Shown here: positions 43,076 to 51,615 of the stretch, in pieces | Layout of the letters: every line of letters begins with the position of its first letter | Numbering within the stretch: the first letter of the stretch is position 1 | Origin: Pseudomonas sp. LS-2 | Lineage (GTDB): Bacteria > Pseudomonadota > Gammaproteobacteria > Pseudomonadales > Pseudomonadaceae | Reading direction: 5' to 3' | NCBI RefSeq assembly: GCF_003605735.1 | Contig: NZ_QXTJ01000045.1 | Span: 182,093 to 246,092, forward strand | DNA length: 64,000 bases | Position numbers and translations under genes: made by a program | The notes under the pieces: model-generated | What the model was told of the DNA's origin: nothing | Seen by the model: the letters and a program-made list of their open reading frames with translations, nothing else | Databases searched by the model: none

Positions 43076-44341
43076 CTAGCCCGGAACGCGACGGATCTTC
43101 GCGCCCAACATCTGCAGCTTCTCTTCGATGCACTCGTAACCACGGTCGATGTGATAGATGCGGTCGATCAACGTGTCACCTTCGGCGATCAGCGCCGAAA
43201 TCACCAGACTGGCCGAAGCGCGCAGGTCGGTTGCCATCACTGGCGCGCCCTTGAGCTTCGAGCAGCCCGTCACGATGGCCGTGTTGCCCTCGACCTGAAT
43301 CTGCGCGCCCATGCGGTGCATTTCATACACGTGCATGAAGCGGTTTTCGAAGATGGTCTCGATCACGGCGCCCGTGCCTTCGGCAATGGCGTTCAGAGAG
43401 ATGAACTGCGCCTGCATGTCGGTCGGGAAAGCCGGATACGGTGCAGTGCGCACGTTGACCGCTTTCGGACGCTTGCCGTGCATGTTCAGCTCGATCCAGT
43501 CGTCACCGGTGGTGATCTCTGCACCCGCTTCACGCAGTTTTTCGAGAACAGCTTCCAGGATGGTCGGATCGGTGTCCTTGACCTTCACACGGCCACCGGT
43601 AGCAGCAGCAGCAACCAGGTAGGTACCGGTTTCGATGCGGTCGGGCATGACGCGATAAGTGGCCGAACCCAGACGCTTTACACCGTCGATGGTGATGGTG
43701 TCGGTACCCGCACCGGACACTTTCGCGCCCATGGCGTTGAGGAAGTTCGCCAGATCCACGACTTCTGGCTCACGGGCGGCGTTTTGCAGAACGCTGCGGC
43801 CGTTGGCCAGTGCCGCCGCCATCATGATGTTTTCGGTGCCGGTAACGCTGACGGTATCGAAGAAGAAGTGCGCACCCCGCAGGCCGCCTTCTGGCGCCTT
43901 GGCCTTGATGTAGCCGCCTTCGACGTCGATGATCGCGCCCATGGCTTCAAGGCCGCGAATGTGCAGATCGACTGGGCGCGAACCAATGGCGCAACCGCCA
44001 GGCAGTGCGACTTCGGCTTCACCAAAGCGCGCGACCATCGGGCCGAGTACCAGGATCGACGCACGCATGGTTTTTACCAGCTCGTACGGAGCAACCAGAG
44101 TCTTGATGGTGCGAGGATCGATTTCGACGCTGAGTTTCTCGTCGATGATCGGCTCGATACCCATGCGACCGAACAGCTCGATCATCGTGGTGATGTCATG
44201 CAGGTGCGGCAGGTTGGCGACAGTCACAGGACCGTCAGCCAGCAACGTGGCTGCGAGAATCGGCAGGGCAGAGTTCTTTGCCCCGGAGATGCGGATTTCG
44301 CCATCAAGACGAATACCGCCAGTAATAATCAATTTGTCCAT
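43076..44341 (-). CDS. murA: MurA, UDP-GlcNAc 1-carboxyvinyltransferase
   Basis: First committed peptidoglycan step: enolpyruvyl transfer from PEP to UDP-GlcNAc. 421 residues, starting MDKLIITGGIRLDGEI. The active-site loop Cys (PEP and fosfomycin target) is in PGGCAIGSRPVD. ATG at 44341; an extended frame upstream overlaps ibaG territory and is rejected. 166 nt upstream of hisG. Confidence 0.96.
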   Translation of the reverse strand: MDKLIITGGIRLDGEIRISGAKNSALPILAATLLADGPVTVANLPHLHDITTMIELFGRMGIEPIIDEKLSVEIDPRTIKTLVAPYELVKTMRASILVLGPMVARFGEAEVALPGGCAIGSRPVDLHIRGLEAMGAIIDVEGGYIKAKAPEGGLRGAHFFFDTVSVTGTENIMMAAALANGRSVLQNAAREPEVVDLANFLNAMGAKVSGAGTDTITIDGVKRLGSATYRVMPDRIETGTYLVAAAATGGRVKVKDTDPTILEAVLEKLREAGAEITTGDDWIELNMHGKRPKAVNVRTAPYPAFPTDMQAQFISLNAIAEGTGAVIETIFENRFMHVYEMHRMGAQIQVEGNTAIVTGCSKLKGAPVMATDLRASASLVISALIAEGDTLIDRIYHIDRGYECIEEKLQMLGAKIRRVPG

Positions 44342-44364
44342 TAGAGTCTCGACGCCAATTTGGC

Positions 44365-44604
44365 TCAGGTTCGCTCGGCCCATGCAGCGCGGCTGAAAAA
44401 TTTCATGGTGACCGCATGGATGCTGCCATCGGCGATCCATGGGTTCAAATGCGTATAGATCTGCTGCTGGCGCTTGACCGGACTTAGTGTAGCCAGTTCG
44501 TCGCTGATCACGTTCAGCTGGAAATTGCAGCCTTCGCCTTCAACTTCGACCTGGATTTCTGGCAGCTTACCTTCAAGGAAGCTTTTAACTTCTACGGCCT
44601 GCAT
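44365..44604 (-). CDS. ibaG: IbaG (YrbA), BolA-family protein
   Basis: 79-residue BolA-fold protein with the family helix PVKRQQQIYTHLNPWI and a conserved Cys (GCNFQ) that can ligate a shared Fe-S cluster with a monothiol glutaredoxin. ATG at 44604. Just upstream of murA and downstream of the mla operon, as in E. coli. Confidence 0.9.
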   Translation of the reverse strand: MQAVEVKSFLEGKLPEIQVEVEGEGCNFQLNVISDELATLSPVKRQQQIYTHLNPWIADGSIHAVTMKFFSRAAWAERT

Positions 44605-44654
44605 GCTTAACCTCAATCGGCGCCCTGTGCGCGCGGGTCGGCCATCATACAAAA

Positions 44655-44703
44655 AAGCCCTCTCGTTGCGAACCCTACTTTATAGGACCCGGACGAGGGG
44701 CTT
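44655..44703 (-). terminator. Rho-independent terminator of the mla operon
   Basis: Minus strand AAGCCCCTCGT pairs with ACGAGAGGGCTT (one mismatch) across a 26-nt loop and is followed by a T-run, 15 nt after the mlaB stop. Confidence 0.85.
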
Positions 44704-44718
44704 GATCGGATACGGCAA

Positions 44719-45024
44719 TCAATGTTGTTCGAACAGCTCGGTCAGACCCGATACCTGTGCGATTTCTTTCATGTCTTCGGGCAGCGCACGAATACTAATC
44801 GACTTGCCTGCGGCCTGGGCGTCGCGCATGAAACCCAGCAGCAGGGCAAGGCCCACACTGCTGGATTTCTCAACCTGCGAGCAGTCGAGCACCAGAGCCG
44901 GCGCATCACTGGCCTTGATCAGCCCGGCGCCCTGCTGGCGCAGTGTGGGGCCTGTCCGGTAATCCAGCACCCCGAACAGCTTCAACTCACCGCCGCCCGC
45001 TGCCGTGATGCGTGCATCACTCAT
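44719..45024 (-). CDS. mlaB: MlaB, STAS-domain subunit of the lipid transporter
   Basis: 101-residue cytoplasmic STAS protein (LDCSQVEKSSSVGLALLLGF contains the conserved Ser/Thr loop) that stabilises the MlaFE ABC complex. Its ATG overlaps the mlaC stop by 4 nt. Confidence 0.9.
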   Translation of the reverse strand: MSDARITAAGGGELKLFGVLDYRTGPTLRQQGAGLIKASDAPALVLDCSQVEKSSSVGLALLLGFMRDAQAAGKSISIRALPEDMKEIAQVSGLTELFEQH

Positions 45025-45677
45025 TTGACGACCTTGTCAGGTGAGTTCTCGGTGGCGTCCTTGGCCTTCGCGACTTCGCCAGCCCAGCCGTCGATGGTCT
45101 TGTCCAGGTTGTTGCCGTTGCGCTGCATCGCGTCAGCGAACTGATCGCGGAACAGCTTGCCGATGTTGATGCCATTGATGATGACGTTCCGCACTTTCCA
45201 CTCGTTGTTGATCTTCACGAGGGTGTACGAAACCGGGTAAACGGCGCCGCCGTTGCCCTTGACCGACATATCCACGGAGGTGCGATCAGCGCCTTCTTCC
45301 TTGGCAGGAGAAACGGTGATGCCCTGGTTGTTGTACTCAAGCAATGCATTGCCATAGAACTGGATGAGGCTGCGCTTGAAGTTCTCCTGGAAGCGCTGCA
45401 TCTGAGCCGGCGAGGCATTGCGCGAGTACTTGACGGTCATGATGCTTTTTGAAATGCCATCAGCGTCGATAACCGGGCCGACGATGCCGTTGAGCGCATC
45501 GTAGAAAGCCTGAGGATTGGTCTTGTAGCTTTCCTTGTTTGCAGCCAGATCAGCAAGCAGCTGCTTGGTGGTGCTGTCTACCAGATCATGAGCGGACGAC
45601 GCGGTAGCTGCCGCATTGGCGAACAGTGGCAGAGCAGCCAGCAGCACCAGAAGGCCACGGCGCAGAATCGAGATCAT
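45021..45677 (-). CDS. mlaC: MlaC, periplasmic phospholipid carrier
   Basis: Ferries phospholipid between the outer-membrane MlaA complex and inner-membrane MlaFEDB. 218 residues: Sec signal (cleaved after about residue 22, NAAA), then the Ttg2/MlaC fold with VKYSRNASPAQMQRFQENFKR and VRNVIINGINIG. ATG at 45677 chosen because it gives a proper signal peptide; 11 nt after mlaD. Confidence 0.94.
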   Translation of the reverse strand: MISILRRGLLVLLAALPLFANAAATASSAHDLVDSTTKQLLADLAANKESYKTNPQAFYDALNGIVGPVIDADGISKSIMTVKYSRNASPAQMQRFQENFKRSLIQFYGNALLEYNNQGITVSPAKEEGADRTSVDMSVKGNGGAVYPVSYTLVKINNEWKVRNVIINGINIGKLFRDQFADAMQRNGNNLDKTIDGWAGEVAKAKDATENSPDKVVK

Positions 45678-45688
45678 GAAAAAACTCC

Positions 45689-46156
45689 TCATTTGGCGTC
45701 TTTACCCACGGAATTGAGCAGGAATTTACCGATCAGGTCCTCGAGTACCAGAGACGACTGGGTGTCATGGATCGTCCCGCCATCTTTCAACAACTGGTCG
45801 TCGCCACCGACACTGATGCCGACGTACTTCTCACCCAGCAAACCTGCGGTGAGGATAGACGCAGTTGAATCCGAAGGCAGATTGTTCACCCGCTTATCCA
45901 CTTCCATGGTCACTCGCCCCATGAAGGTATCGTGGTCCAGATCGATTGCTGTGACCTTGCCGATGGTCACACCGGCCATGGTCACTTTCGCTCTGACAGT
46001 CAAACCGGCGATATTGTCGAAATTTGCGTAAAGTTTATAACTGTCGTTGGTCGTGCTGGCGCTCAGACCGCTGACCCGCAGGGCGAGCAAGAGCAAAGCC
46101 AGGATCCCGGCCAGCAGGAACAGGCCGACACCGGTTTCGAGGGTGCGGTTTTGCAT
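45689..46156 (-). CDS. mlaD: MlaD, MCE-domain membrane protein
   Basis: 155-residue protein with one N-terminal membrane helix (about residues 8-26) and a single MCE domain (YKLYANFDNIAGLTVRAKVTMAGV). It forms a hexameric ring passing lipid between MlaE and MlaC. Overlaps mlaE by one base. Confidence 0.95.
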   Translation of the reverse strand: MQNRTLETGVGLFLLAGILALLLLALRVSGLSASTTNDSYKLYANFDNIAGLTVRAKVTMAGVTIGKVTAIDLDHDTFMGRVTMEVDKRVNNLPSDSTASILTAGLLGEKYVGISVGGDDQLLKDGGTIHDTQSSLVLEDLIGKFLLNSVGKDAK

Positions 46157-46953
46157 CAGAAGTCTCCAAACATCAAGGCGGTCAAAATAAAGTCCAGGCC
46201 CAGTACGGCCAATGAGGCGTAGACCACGGTCTTGGTCGTGGCGCGACTGATCCCCTCGGAAGTGGGGTCGCAGTCATAGCCTTGAAACACGGCGATCCAG
46301 GTGACGACAAACGCGAAGACAACGCTTTTGATGACACCATTGATTACATCGTCAGAAAAAGAAACGCTGTTCTGCATGTTCGCCCAGAACGAGCCTTCAT
46401 AAACGCCCAGCCAGTCGACCGCTACCCATGAACCGCCCCAGATGCCGACCACGCTGAAAATGATGGCAAGCACTGGCAGCGAAATGAATCCCGCCCACAG
46501 ACGAGGGGCGACGATGTATTTCAATGGATCGACGCCAATCATCTCCAGACTGGAGAGTTGCTCGGTGGATTTCATGTTGCCGATTTCAGCGGTCAGTGCC
46601 GAGCCTGCCCGGCCCGCGAACAGCAGCGCCGTGACCACGGGCCCCAGCTCACGCAGCAGCGTCAGGGCAACCATTTGCCCGACCGCCTGCTCGGAGCCGT
46701 ATTTGGCCAGGATGCTGAAACCCTGCAGAGCCAGAACCATGCCGATGAACACGCCGGAAACGACGATGATCGCCAGGGACATGACGCCCACCGAATAGAG
46801 CTGGCGAACCAGCAACTGGAAACCGCCGCCGATTCCGCCTCGCCCCATTAGGGCATGAACCAGAAAAATCCCCGAACGCCCCAATACTGCAACAATATCG
46901 ATCGCTGAGCGCCCCATCAGGCGCACACGATCCATCAATGACTTTCTGCGCAT
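46156..46953 (-). CDS. mlaE: MlaE, ABC-transporter permease for phospholipid
   Basis: 265-residue polytopic permease of the MlaE family with the conserved cytoplasmic segment AEIGNMKSTEQLSSLEMIGVDPLKY. Internal ATG starts are possible; the first is used because it overlaps the mlaF stop by 1 nt. Confidence 0.95.
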   Translation of the reverse strand: MRRKSLMDRVRLMGRSAIDIVAVLGRSGIFLVHALMGRGGIGGGFQLLVRQLYSVGVMSLAIIVVSGVFIGMVLALQGFSILAKYGSEQAVGQMVALTLLRELGPVVTALLFAGRAGSALTAEIGNMKSTEQLSSLEMIGVDPLKYIVAPRLWAGFISLPVLAIIFSVVGIWGGSWVAVDWLGVYEGSFWANMQNSVSFSDDVINGVIKSVVFAFVVTWIAVFQGYDCDPTSEGISRATTKTVVYASLAVLGLDFILTALMFGDF

Positions 46954-47762
46954 CAGCGCTTCCCCAAAAGATCTTCGCGATAATCCGGTGCCGGATAGTG
47001 GAAAGGCACAGGGCCGTCTGGATCCCCTGTCATGAACTGACGTATGCGCGGATTATCCGACTGCATCAGCTCCTGCGGCGTGCCCTGCCCCAGCACCTGC
47101 CCGTCGCCCACCACATAGAGATAGTCGGCAATGCTGGCGGTCTCGGCCAGATCGTGGGAAACCACGACACTGGTGATACCCAGCGCATCGTTGAGCAGGC
47201 GGATCAGGCGCACCAGAACCCCCATTGCGATCGGATCCTGCCCAACAAAGGGTTCGTCATACATGAGGATCTGAGGATCGAGCGCGATGGCCCGAGCCAG
47301 CGCCACGCGACGCTTCATGCCGCCGGACAGTTCGTCAGGCATCAACTCGACCGCACCGCGCAATCCTACGGCCTGCAGTTTCAGCAGAACGATGTCGCGG
47401 ATCATGTCCTCAGGCAACTGGGTATGGACACGTAGCGGGAACGCCACGTTTTCGAAAACGTCGAGATCGGTGAACAGCGCACCGCTCTGAAACAGGACAC
47501 CCATCTGTTTGCGAGCATCGAAAAGATCACTGCGCGAAAGCTTGGGCAGGTTCTGGCCATTGACCCAGACTTCGCCACTGCTCGGACGCAGTTGTGCTCC
47601 CATCAGTCGCAGCAACGTGGTTTTACCACTGCCTGACGGCCCCATGATGCCTGTAACCTTGCCCCGGGGGATGCGGATGTCCACATTATTGAAGATGCTG
47701 CGCGTACCGCGTTTGAAGGACACGCCCTTCAATTCGACCGCGTAGGCGTTATCGGCACTCAT
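46953..47762 (-). CDS. mlaF: MlaF, ABC-transporter ATPase for phospholipid
   Basis: 269-residue ATPase with Walker A GPSGSGKTT, signature ELSGGMKRR, Walker B ILMYDEPFVGQDP and the switch His in VVVSHDLAE. It powers MlaFEDB; first gene of the operon, divergent from kdsD across a 313-nt gap. Confidence 0.96.
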   Translation of the reverse strand: MSADNAYAVELKGVSFKRGTRSIFNNVDIRIPRGKVTGIMGPSGSGKTTLLRLMGAQLRPSSGEVWVNGQNLPKLSRSDLFDARKQMGVLFQSGALFTDLDVFENVAFPLRVHTQLPEDMIRDIVLLKLQAVGLRGAVELMPDELSGGMKRRVALARAIALDPQILMYDEPFVGQDPIAMGVLVRLIRLLNDALGITSVVVSHDLAETASIADYLYVVGDGQVLGQGTPQELMQSDNPRIRQFMTGDPDGPVPFHYPAPDYREDLLGKR

Positions 47763-48035
47763 CTAATCTCCTTGCGATACAGCCTGTCTCTCAGATGCTG
47801 CGTCCTTGAAGAACGACACACTGTCTGGCGGGGCCGAACAAGCGGCGAACTATAACACCGCTCCCGTACCACGCCAAAGCTCCAACGCAGCGAGTGTTGA
47901 TCACGCAAGGAAATGTCGCTGCCAGCCACCTGTTTTCGCATCAGAACCGTCAATTGCCGCGCATGAACTGAAGGACCGACAGCATCCATTAAACAAACAG
48001 CGACGATGAAGCGTGAGGGTTTTCAACATTGCCGT

Positions 48036-48041
48036 TATAAT
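48036..48041 (+). promoter_or_regulatory. Possible -10 box (TATAAT) of the kdsD-lpt operon
   Basis: Consensus TATAAT 40 bp upstream of the kdsD ATG; the -35 is poor. The rest of the 47763-48075 divergent gap shows no gene or repeat. Confidence 0.5.
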
Positions 48042-48075
48042 CGCCGCCTTTTCACCAGACCGACCCTATTTTGAC

Positions 48076-49050
48076 ATGACCAACGCCCGCGACCTGATTG
48101 AATCGGCACAGCGCACCATTCGCCTTGAAATAGAGGCAGTGGAAGGCTTGCTCGCCCATATCGACGCAGATTTCGTTAGTGCCTGCGAGATGATCCTGGC
48201 CAGCAAGGGCCGTGTCGTCGTCGTTGGCATGGGCAAATCCGGGCACATCGGCAAAAAAATCGCCGCCACGCTGGCAAGTACCGGCACACCCGCCTTCTTC
48301 GTGCATCCGGCCGAAGCCAGTCACGGCGACATGGGCATGATCACCAGCGGCGACGTCATTCTGGCCCTGTCCAACTCGGGCACCACGGCAGAAATCGTGA
48401 CGCTGCTGCCACTGATCAAACGCCTGGGCATCAAACTGATCAGCCTCACCGGCAACCCTGAGTCGACACTGGCCAAAGCCGCCGACGTCAGTCTCAACGC
48501 TCGTGTTGAAAAAGAAGCCTGCCCGTTGAACCTGGCCCCGACGTCCTCCACCACGGCAGCACTGGCGATGGGCGACGCACTGGCGGTGGCCCTGCTCGAT
48601 GCGCGCGGCTTCACCGCCGAGGACTTCGCATTTTCCCACCCCGGTGGTGCACTGGGCCGTCGCCTGCTGCTGAAAGTCGAGCACGTCATGCACACCGGTA
48701 CCGAGTTGCCACAGGTCGCCCGAGGCACACTCTTGCGCGACTCCTTGATGGAAATGACCCGCAAGGGGCTGGGCATGACCGCCATTGTCGAAGCAGACGG
48801 GCGTCTGGCGGGGATCTTCACCGACGGTGATTTACGTCGCACACTGGACCGCCCAGTCGACATTCGTCAGGCTGTCATTGACGAGGTCATGACGGTGCAT
48901 GGCAAAACCGTGCACCCGGAAATGCTCGCGGCCGAGGCCCTGAAGATCATGGAAGACCACAAGATCGGCGCATTGATCGTGGTCGACGAGAACGACCGCC
49001 CCGTGGGCGCGTTCAACCTCCAGGACCTGCTGCGCGCAGGAGTGATGTAA
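48076..49050 (+). CDS. kdsD: KdsD, D-arabinose-5-phosphate isomerase
   Basis: Makes arabinose-5-phosphate for Kdo synthesis. 324 residues: SIS domain (VVGMGKSGHIGKKIAATLASTG, HPAEASHGDMGMI) followed by two CBS domains from about residue 205. ATG at 48076; the frame extends 21 codons upstream without similarity. Overlaps kdsC by one base (TAATG). Confidence 0.95.
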   Translation: MTNARDLIESAQRTIRLEIEAVEGLLAHIDADFVSACEMILASKGRVVVVGMGKSGHIGKKIAATLASTGTPAFFVHPAEASHGDMGMITSGDVILALSNSGTTAEIVTLLPLIKRLGIKLISLTGNPESTLAKAADVSLNARVEKEACPLNLAPTSSTTAALAMGDALAVALLDARGFTAEDFAFSHPGGALGRRLLLKVEHVMHTGTELPQVARGTLLRDSLMEMTRKGLGMTAIVEADGRLAGIFTDGDLRRTLDRPVDIRQAVIDEVMTVHGKTVHPEMLAAEALKIMEDHKIGALIVVDENDRPVGAFNLQDLLRAGVM

Positions 49051-49583
49051 TGAGCATCGATATGAACGAACTGATGCAACGTGGCAAACAGATCAAACTG
49101 GCAGTCTTCGACGTCGATGGCGTGCTGACCGATGGTCGACTGTACTTCCTGGAAGACGGCGGCGAGTTCAAGACTTTCAACGCGCTCGACGGTCAGGGCA
49201 TCAAGATGCTGATCAATTCTGGTGTCGTCACGGCCATCATCAGCGGACGCAAGACCCCCGTCGTTGAGCGTCGCGCCAAAAACCTGGGGATTGCCCATCT
49301 TTATCAGGGCCGCGAAGACAAACTGGTCGTGCTCGACGAACTTCTCCAGCACTTGAACCTAAGCTATGAACAGGTTGCCTATCTGGGGGACGACCTGCCT
49401 GACCTGCCAGTGATACGCCGCGTCGGTCTTGGCATGGCTGTCGCCAATGCAGCGGGCTTCGTCCGCCAGCACGCACATGGCACCACGCAGGCACGCGGCG
49501 GCGAAGGCGCTGCCCGGGAATTCTGCGAGTTGATCCTGAGTGCTCAGGGCAACCTCGAAGCGGCCCACGCCGCCTACTTATAG
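49050..49583 (+). CDS. kdsC: KdsC, Kdo-8-phosphate phosphatase
   Basis: 177-residue tetrameric HAD phosphatase without cap domain. Nucleophile motif FDVDGVLTDG, Thr/Ser and Lys motifs ISGRK and the acidic YLGDDLPDL. Removes phosphate from Kdo-8-P. 10 nt before lptC. Confidence 0.95.
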   Translation: MSIDMNELMQRGKQIKLAVFDVDGVLTDGRLYFLEDGGEFKTFNALDGQGIKMLINSGVVTAIISGRKTPVVERRAKNLGIAHLYQGREDKLVVLDELLQHLNLSYEQVAYLGDDLPDLPVIRRVGLGMAVANAAGFVRQHAHGTTQARGGEGAAREFCELILSAQGNLEAAHAAYL

Positions 49584-49593
49584 AAGCGCACTT

Positions 49594-50166
49594 ATGCTTA
49601 GCAAACGATTTCGAACATTTCTGATTTGCGGTGTGCTGGCCCTGTTGCTCGCTGCGGCCGGCTACTGGAACATCAACCCGGAAAGCTTCATGGACCAGCC
49701 AAGGGCGTCGTCGGATGAGAGCGCCATCGATTACTATGCGCTGAACGCCCACAGCATCCAGTACCTGCCGGACGGCGCCATGCAGTACGACATGACCTCA
49801 GACAAGCTGGAACACCTGAAGGCCACCGACGTGACCCTGATGACCAACCCGGTCTTGCAGATGTTTCGTGGCTCGGAGTTCCCGTGGCACGTGCAGAGCT
49901 TGCGCGGCGAGGTCTCTCCAGGCGGAGATCAGGTCGAACTGATCGACAACGTTCGCATCAACCGCACCGACGAAAAGAACCGCACTACCATCATCACCAG
50001 CACTCGCATGACGGTCTTCCCTCAGAAGCAATATGCGGAAACCGCTCAACCCGTTAGAATCGACGGCTTTAATGGTGTGAGCACGGGTACGGGTATGAAA
50101 GCCTATCTAAAAGACAGCAGGATACACCTGCTATCGAACGCAAGAGGACAGTATGAGGCTCCTTAA
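49594..50166 (+). CDS. lptC: LptC, inner-membrane LPS transport protein
   Basis: 190-residue bitopic protein: N-terminal membrane helix (about residues 7-25), then a periplasmic beta-jellyroll (DYYALNAHSIQYLPDGAMQYDM). Hands LPS from LptBFG to LptA. It overlaps lptA by 14 nt. Confidence 0.94.
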   Translation: MLSKRFRTFLICGVLALLLAAAGYWNINPESFMDQPRASSDESAIDYYALNAHSIQYLPDGAMQYDMTSDKLEHLKATDVTLMTNPVLQMFRGSEFPWHVQSLRGEVSPGGDQVELIDNVRINRTDEKNRTTIITSTRMTVFPQKQYAETAQPVRIDGFNGVSTGTGMKAYLKDSRIHLLSNARGQYEAP

Positions 50167-50701
50167 AACCCTCCCTATTTTGCTCGGCCTGAGCGCAGCA
50201 CTGGGAAGCGTGAGCGCCTGGGCACTGCCAAACGATCAGGATCAGCCAATCCGCATTCAGGCAGACGATGCCCAGCTGGACGACAAGCAAGGCATCGCCA
50301 CCTATACCGGCAACGTGATCATCATTCAGGGTTCGATGAAGGTTACCGGCAACACCGTGACCATGACGCGCACCCCTGCGGGCGACATCGACGTCGTGAC
50401 TGCGGTAGGCAACCTGGCCTACTTCGAGCAGGTGCAGACCGCTGGCGACCCGAAACCCGTTCAGGGCTGGGGCGTGACGATCCAGTACCATGCGCCGCAA
50501 AACCGCATCGTGCTGATCGACAAGGCGAAGGTGATCGACAAGGACAACAACACCACGCAAGGCGAAAAAATCGTCTATGACACGGTCAGGAAGCTGGCCA
50601 GCGCCGGTCGCGCCACTGGCAGCAAGGTGACGGAAAGCCGTCCTCGTGTCGACATGGTGATCCAGCCGAAAAAGAAAACCGACCCGCAGAAGGCCCAGTA
50701 A
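50153..50701 (+). CDS. lptA: LptA, periplasmic LPS bridge protein
   Basis: 182-residue protein with a Sec signal (cleaved after about residue 24) and the OstA-type jellyroll (IQADDAQLDDKQGIATYTGN). Oligomerises as a bridge across the periplasm. The stop overlaps the lptB ATG by one base. Confidence 0.95.
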   Translation: MRLLKTLPILLGLSAALGSVSAWALPNDQDQPIRIQADDAQLDDKQGIATYTGNVIIIQGSMKVTGNTVTMTRTPAGDIDVVTAVGNLAYFEQVQTAGDPKPVQGWGVTIQYHAPQNRIVLIDKAKVIDKDNNTTQGEKIVYDTVRKLASAGRATGSKVTESRPRVDMVIQPKKKTDPQKAQ

Positions 50702-51426
50702 TGGCGACGCTGAAAGCCCAACACCTGGCCAAAGCCTACAAGGGCCGGCAGGTCGTGCGTGACGTCAGCCTGTCTATCGACAGCGGTCAGATCGTCGGCC
50801 TTCTCGGGCCGAACGGTGCTGGCAAGACTACGTGCTTCTACATGATCGTCGGCCTGGTGCGAGCCGATCAGGGCCGCGTCCTGATCGACGAACAGGACGT
50901 CAGCCATCAGCCCATGCACGGTCGCGCCCGCGCCGGTATCGGCTACCTGCCTCAGGAAGCGTCGATCTTCCGCAAGTTGTCGGTTTCGGACAACATCATG
51001 GCCATCCTCGAGACCCGCAAGGAGCTTGACCGCGCCGGACGTCGGAAGGAGCTGGAAAGCCTGCTGCAGGAGTTCCACATCACCCACATCCGCGACAACC
51101 TGGGCATGAGCCTTTCCGGTGGTGAACGACGCCGTGTCGAGATCGCCCGCGCCCTCGCCACCTCGCCGAAATTCATTCTGCTGGACGAACCGTTCGCAGG
51201 CGTCGACCCGATCTCCGTGGGCGACATCAAGCAGATCATCTACCATCTCAAAGCAAAGGGCATCGGCGTTCTGATCACCGACCACAACGTCCGCGAAACC
51301 CTGGACATCTGCGAAACCGCCTACATCGTCAACGATGGGCAGCTCATTGCAGAAGGCGATTCTGAAACGATCCTGGCCAATCAGCTGGTCAAGGAAGTGT
51401 ACCTCGGCCACGAGTTCCGCCTGTAA
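50701..51426 (+). CDS. lptB: LptB, LPS-export ABC ATPase
   Basis: 241-residue ATPase powering LptBFG. Walker A GPNGAGKTT, signature LSGGERRR, Walker B ILLDEPFAGVDP, switch His in LITDHNVRE. lptF and lptG are not in this window. 189 nt upstream of rpoN. Confidence 0.97.
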   Translation: MATLKAQHLAKAYKGRQVVRDVSLSIDSGQIVGLLGPNGAGKTTCFYMIVGLVRADQGRVLIDEQDVSHQPMHGRARAGIGYLPQEASIFRKLSVSDNIMAILETRKELDRAGRRKELESLLQEFHITHIRDNLGMSLSGGERRRVEIARALATSPKFILLDEPFAGVDPISVGDIKQIIYHLKAKGIGVLITDHNVRETLDICETAYIVNDGQLIAEGDSETILANQLVKEVYLGHEFRL

Positions 51427-51615
51427 ATGTGTTGATGACAAGGGGTTGGCAGGCGAACGCACCATGCGCCTCATCGCCAACCTCGTATTAATTGTCATCA
51501 CACCCTAGGCAAACACTCCGGTTTCAGGCATATAATTTGCTTAAGTTGGCGCCTCGGCGCCCTAGTAGTGGATGGCGCGCATGTGCGCCGGCGAATAAGG
51601 TGTTAAGTCCCTGCC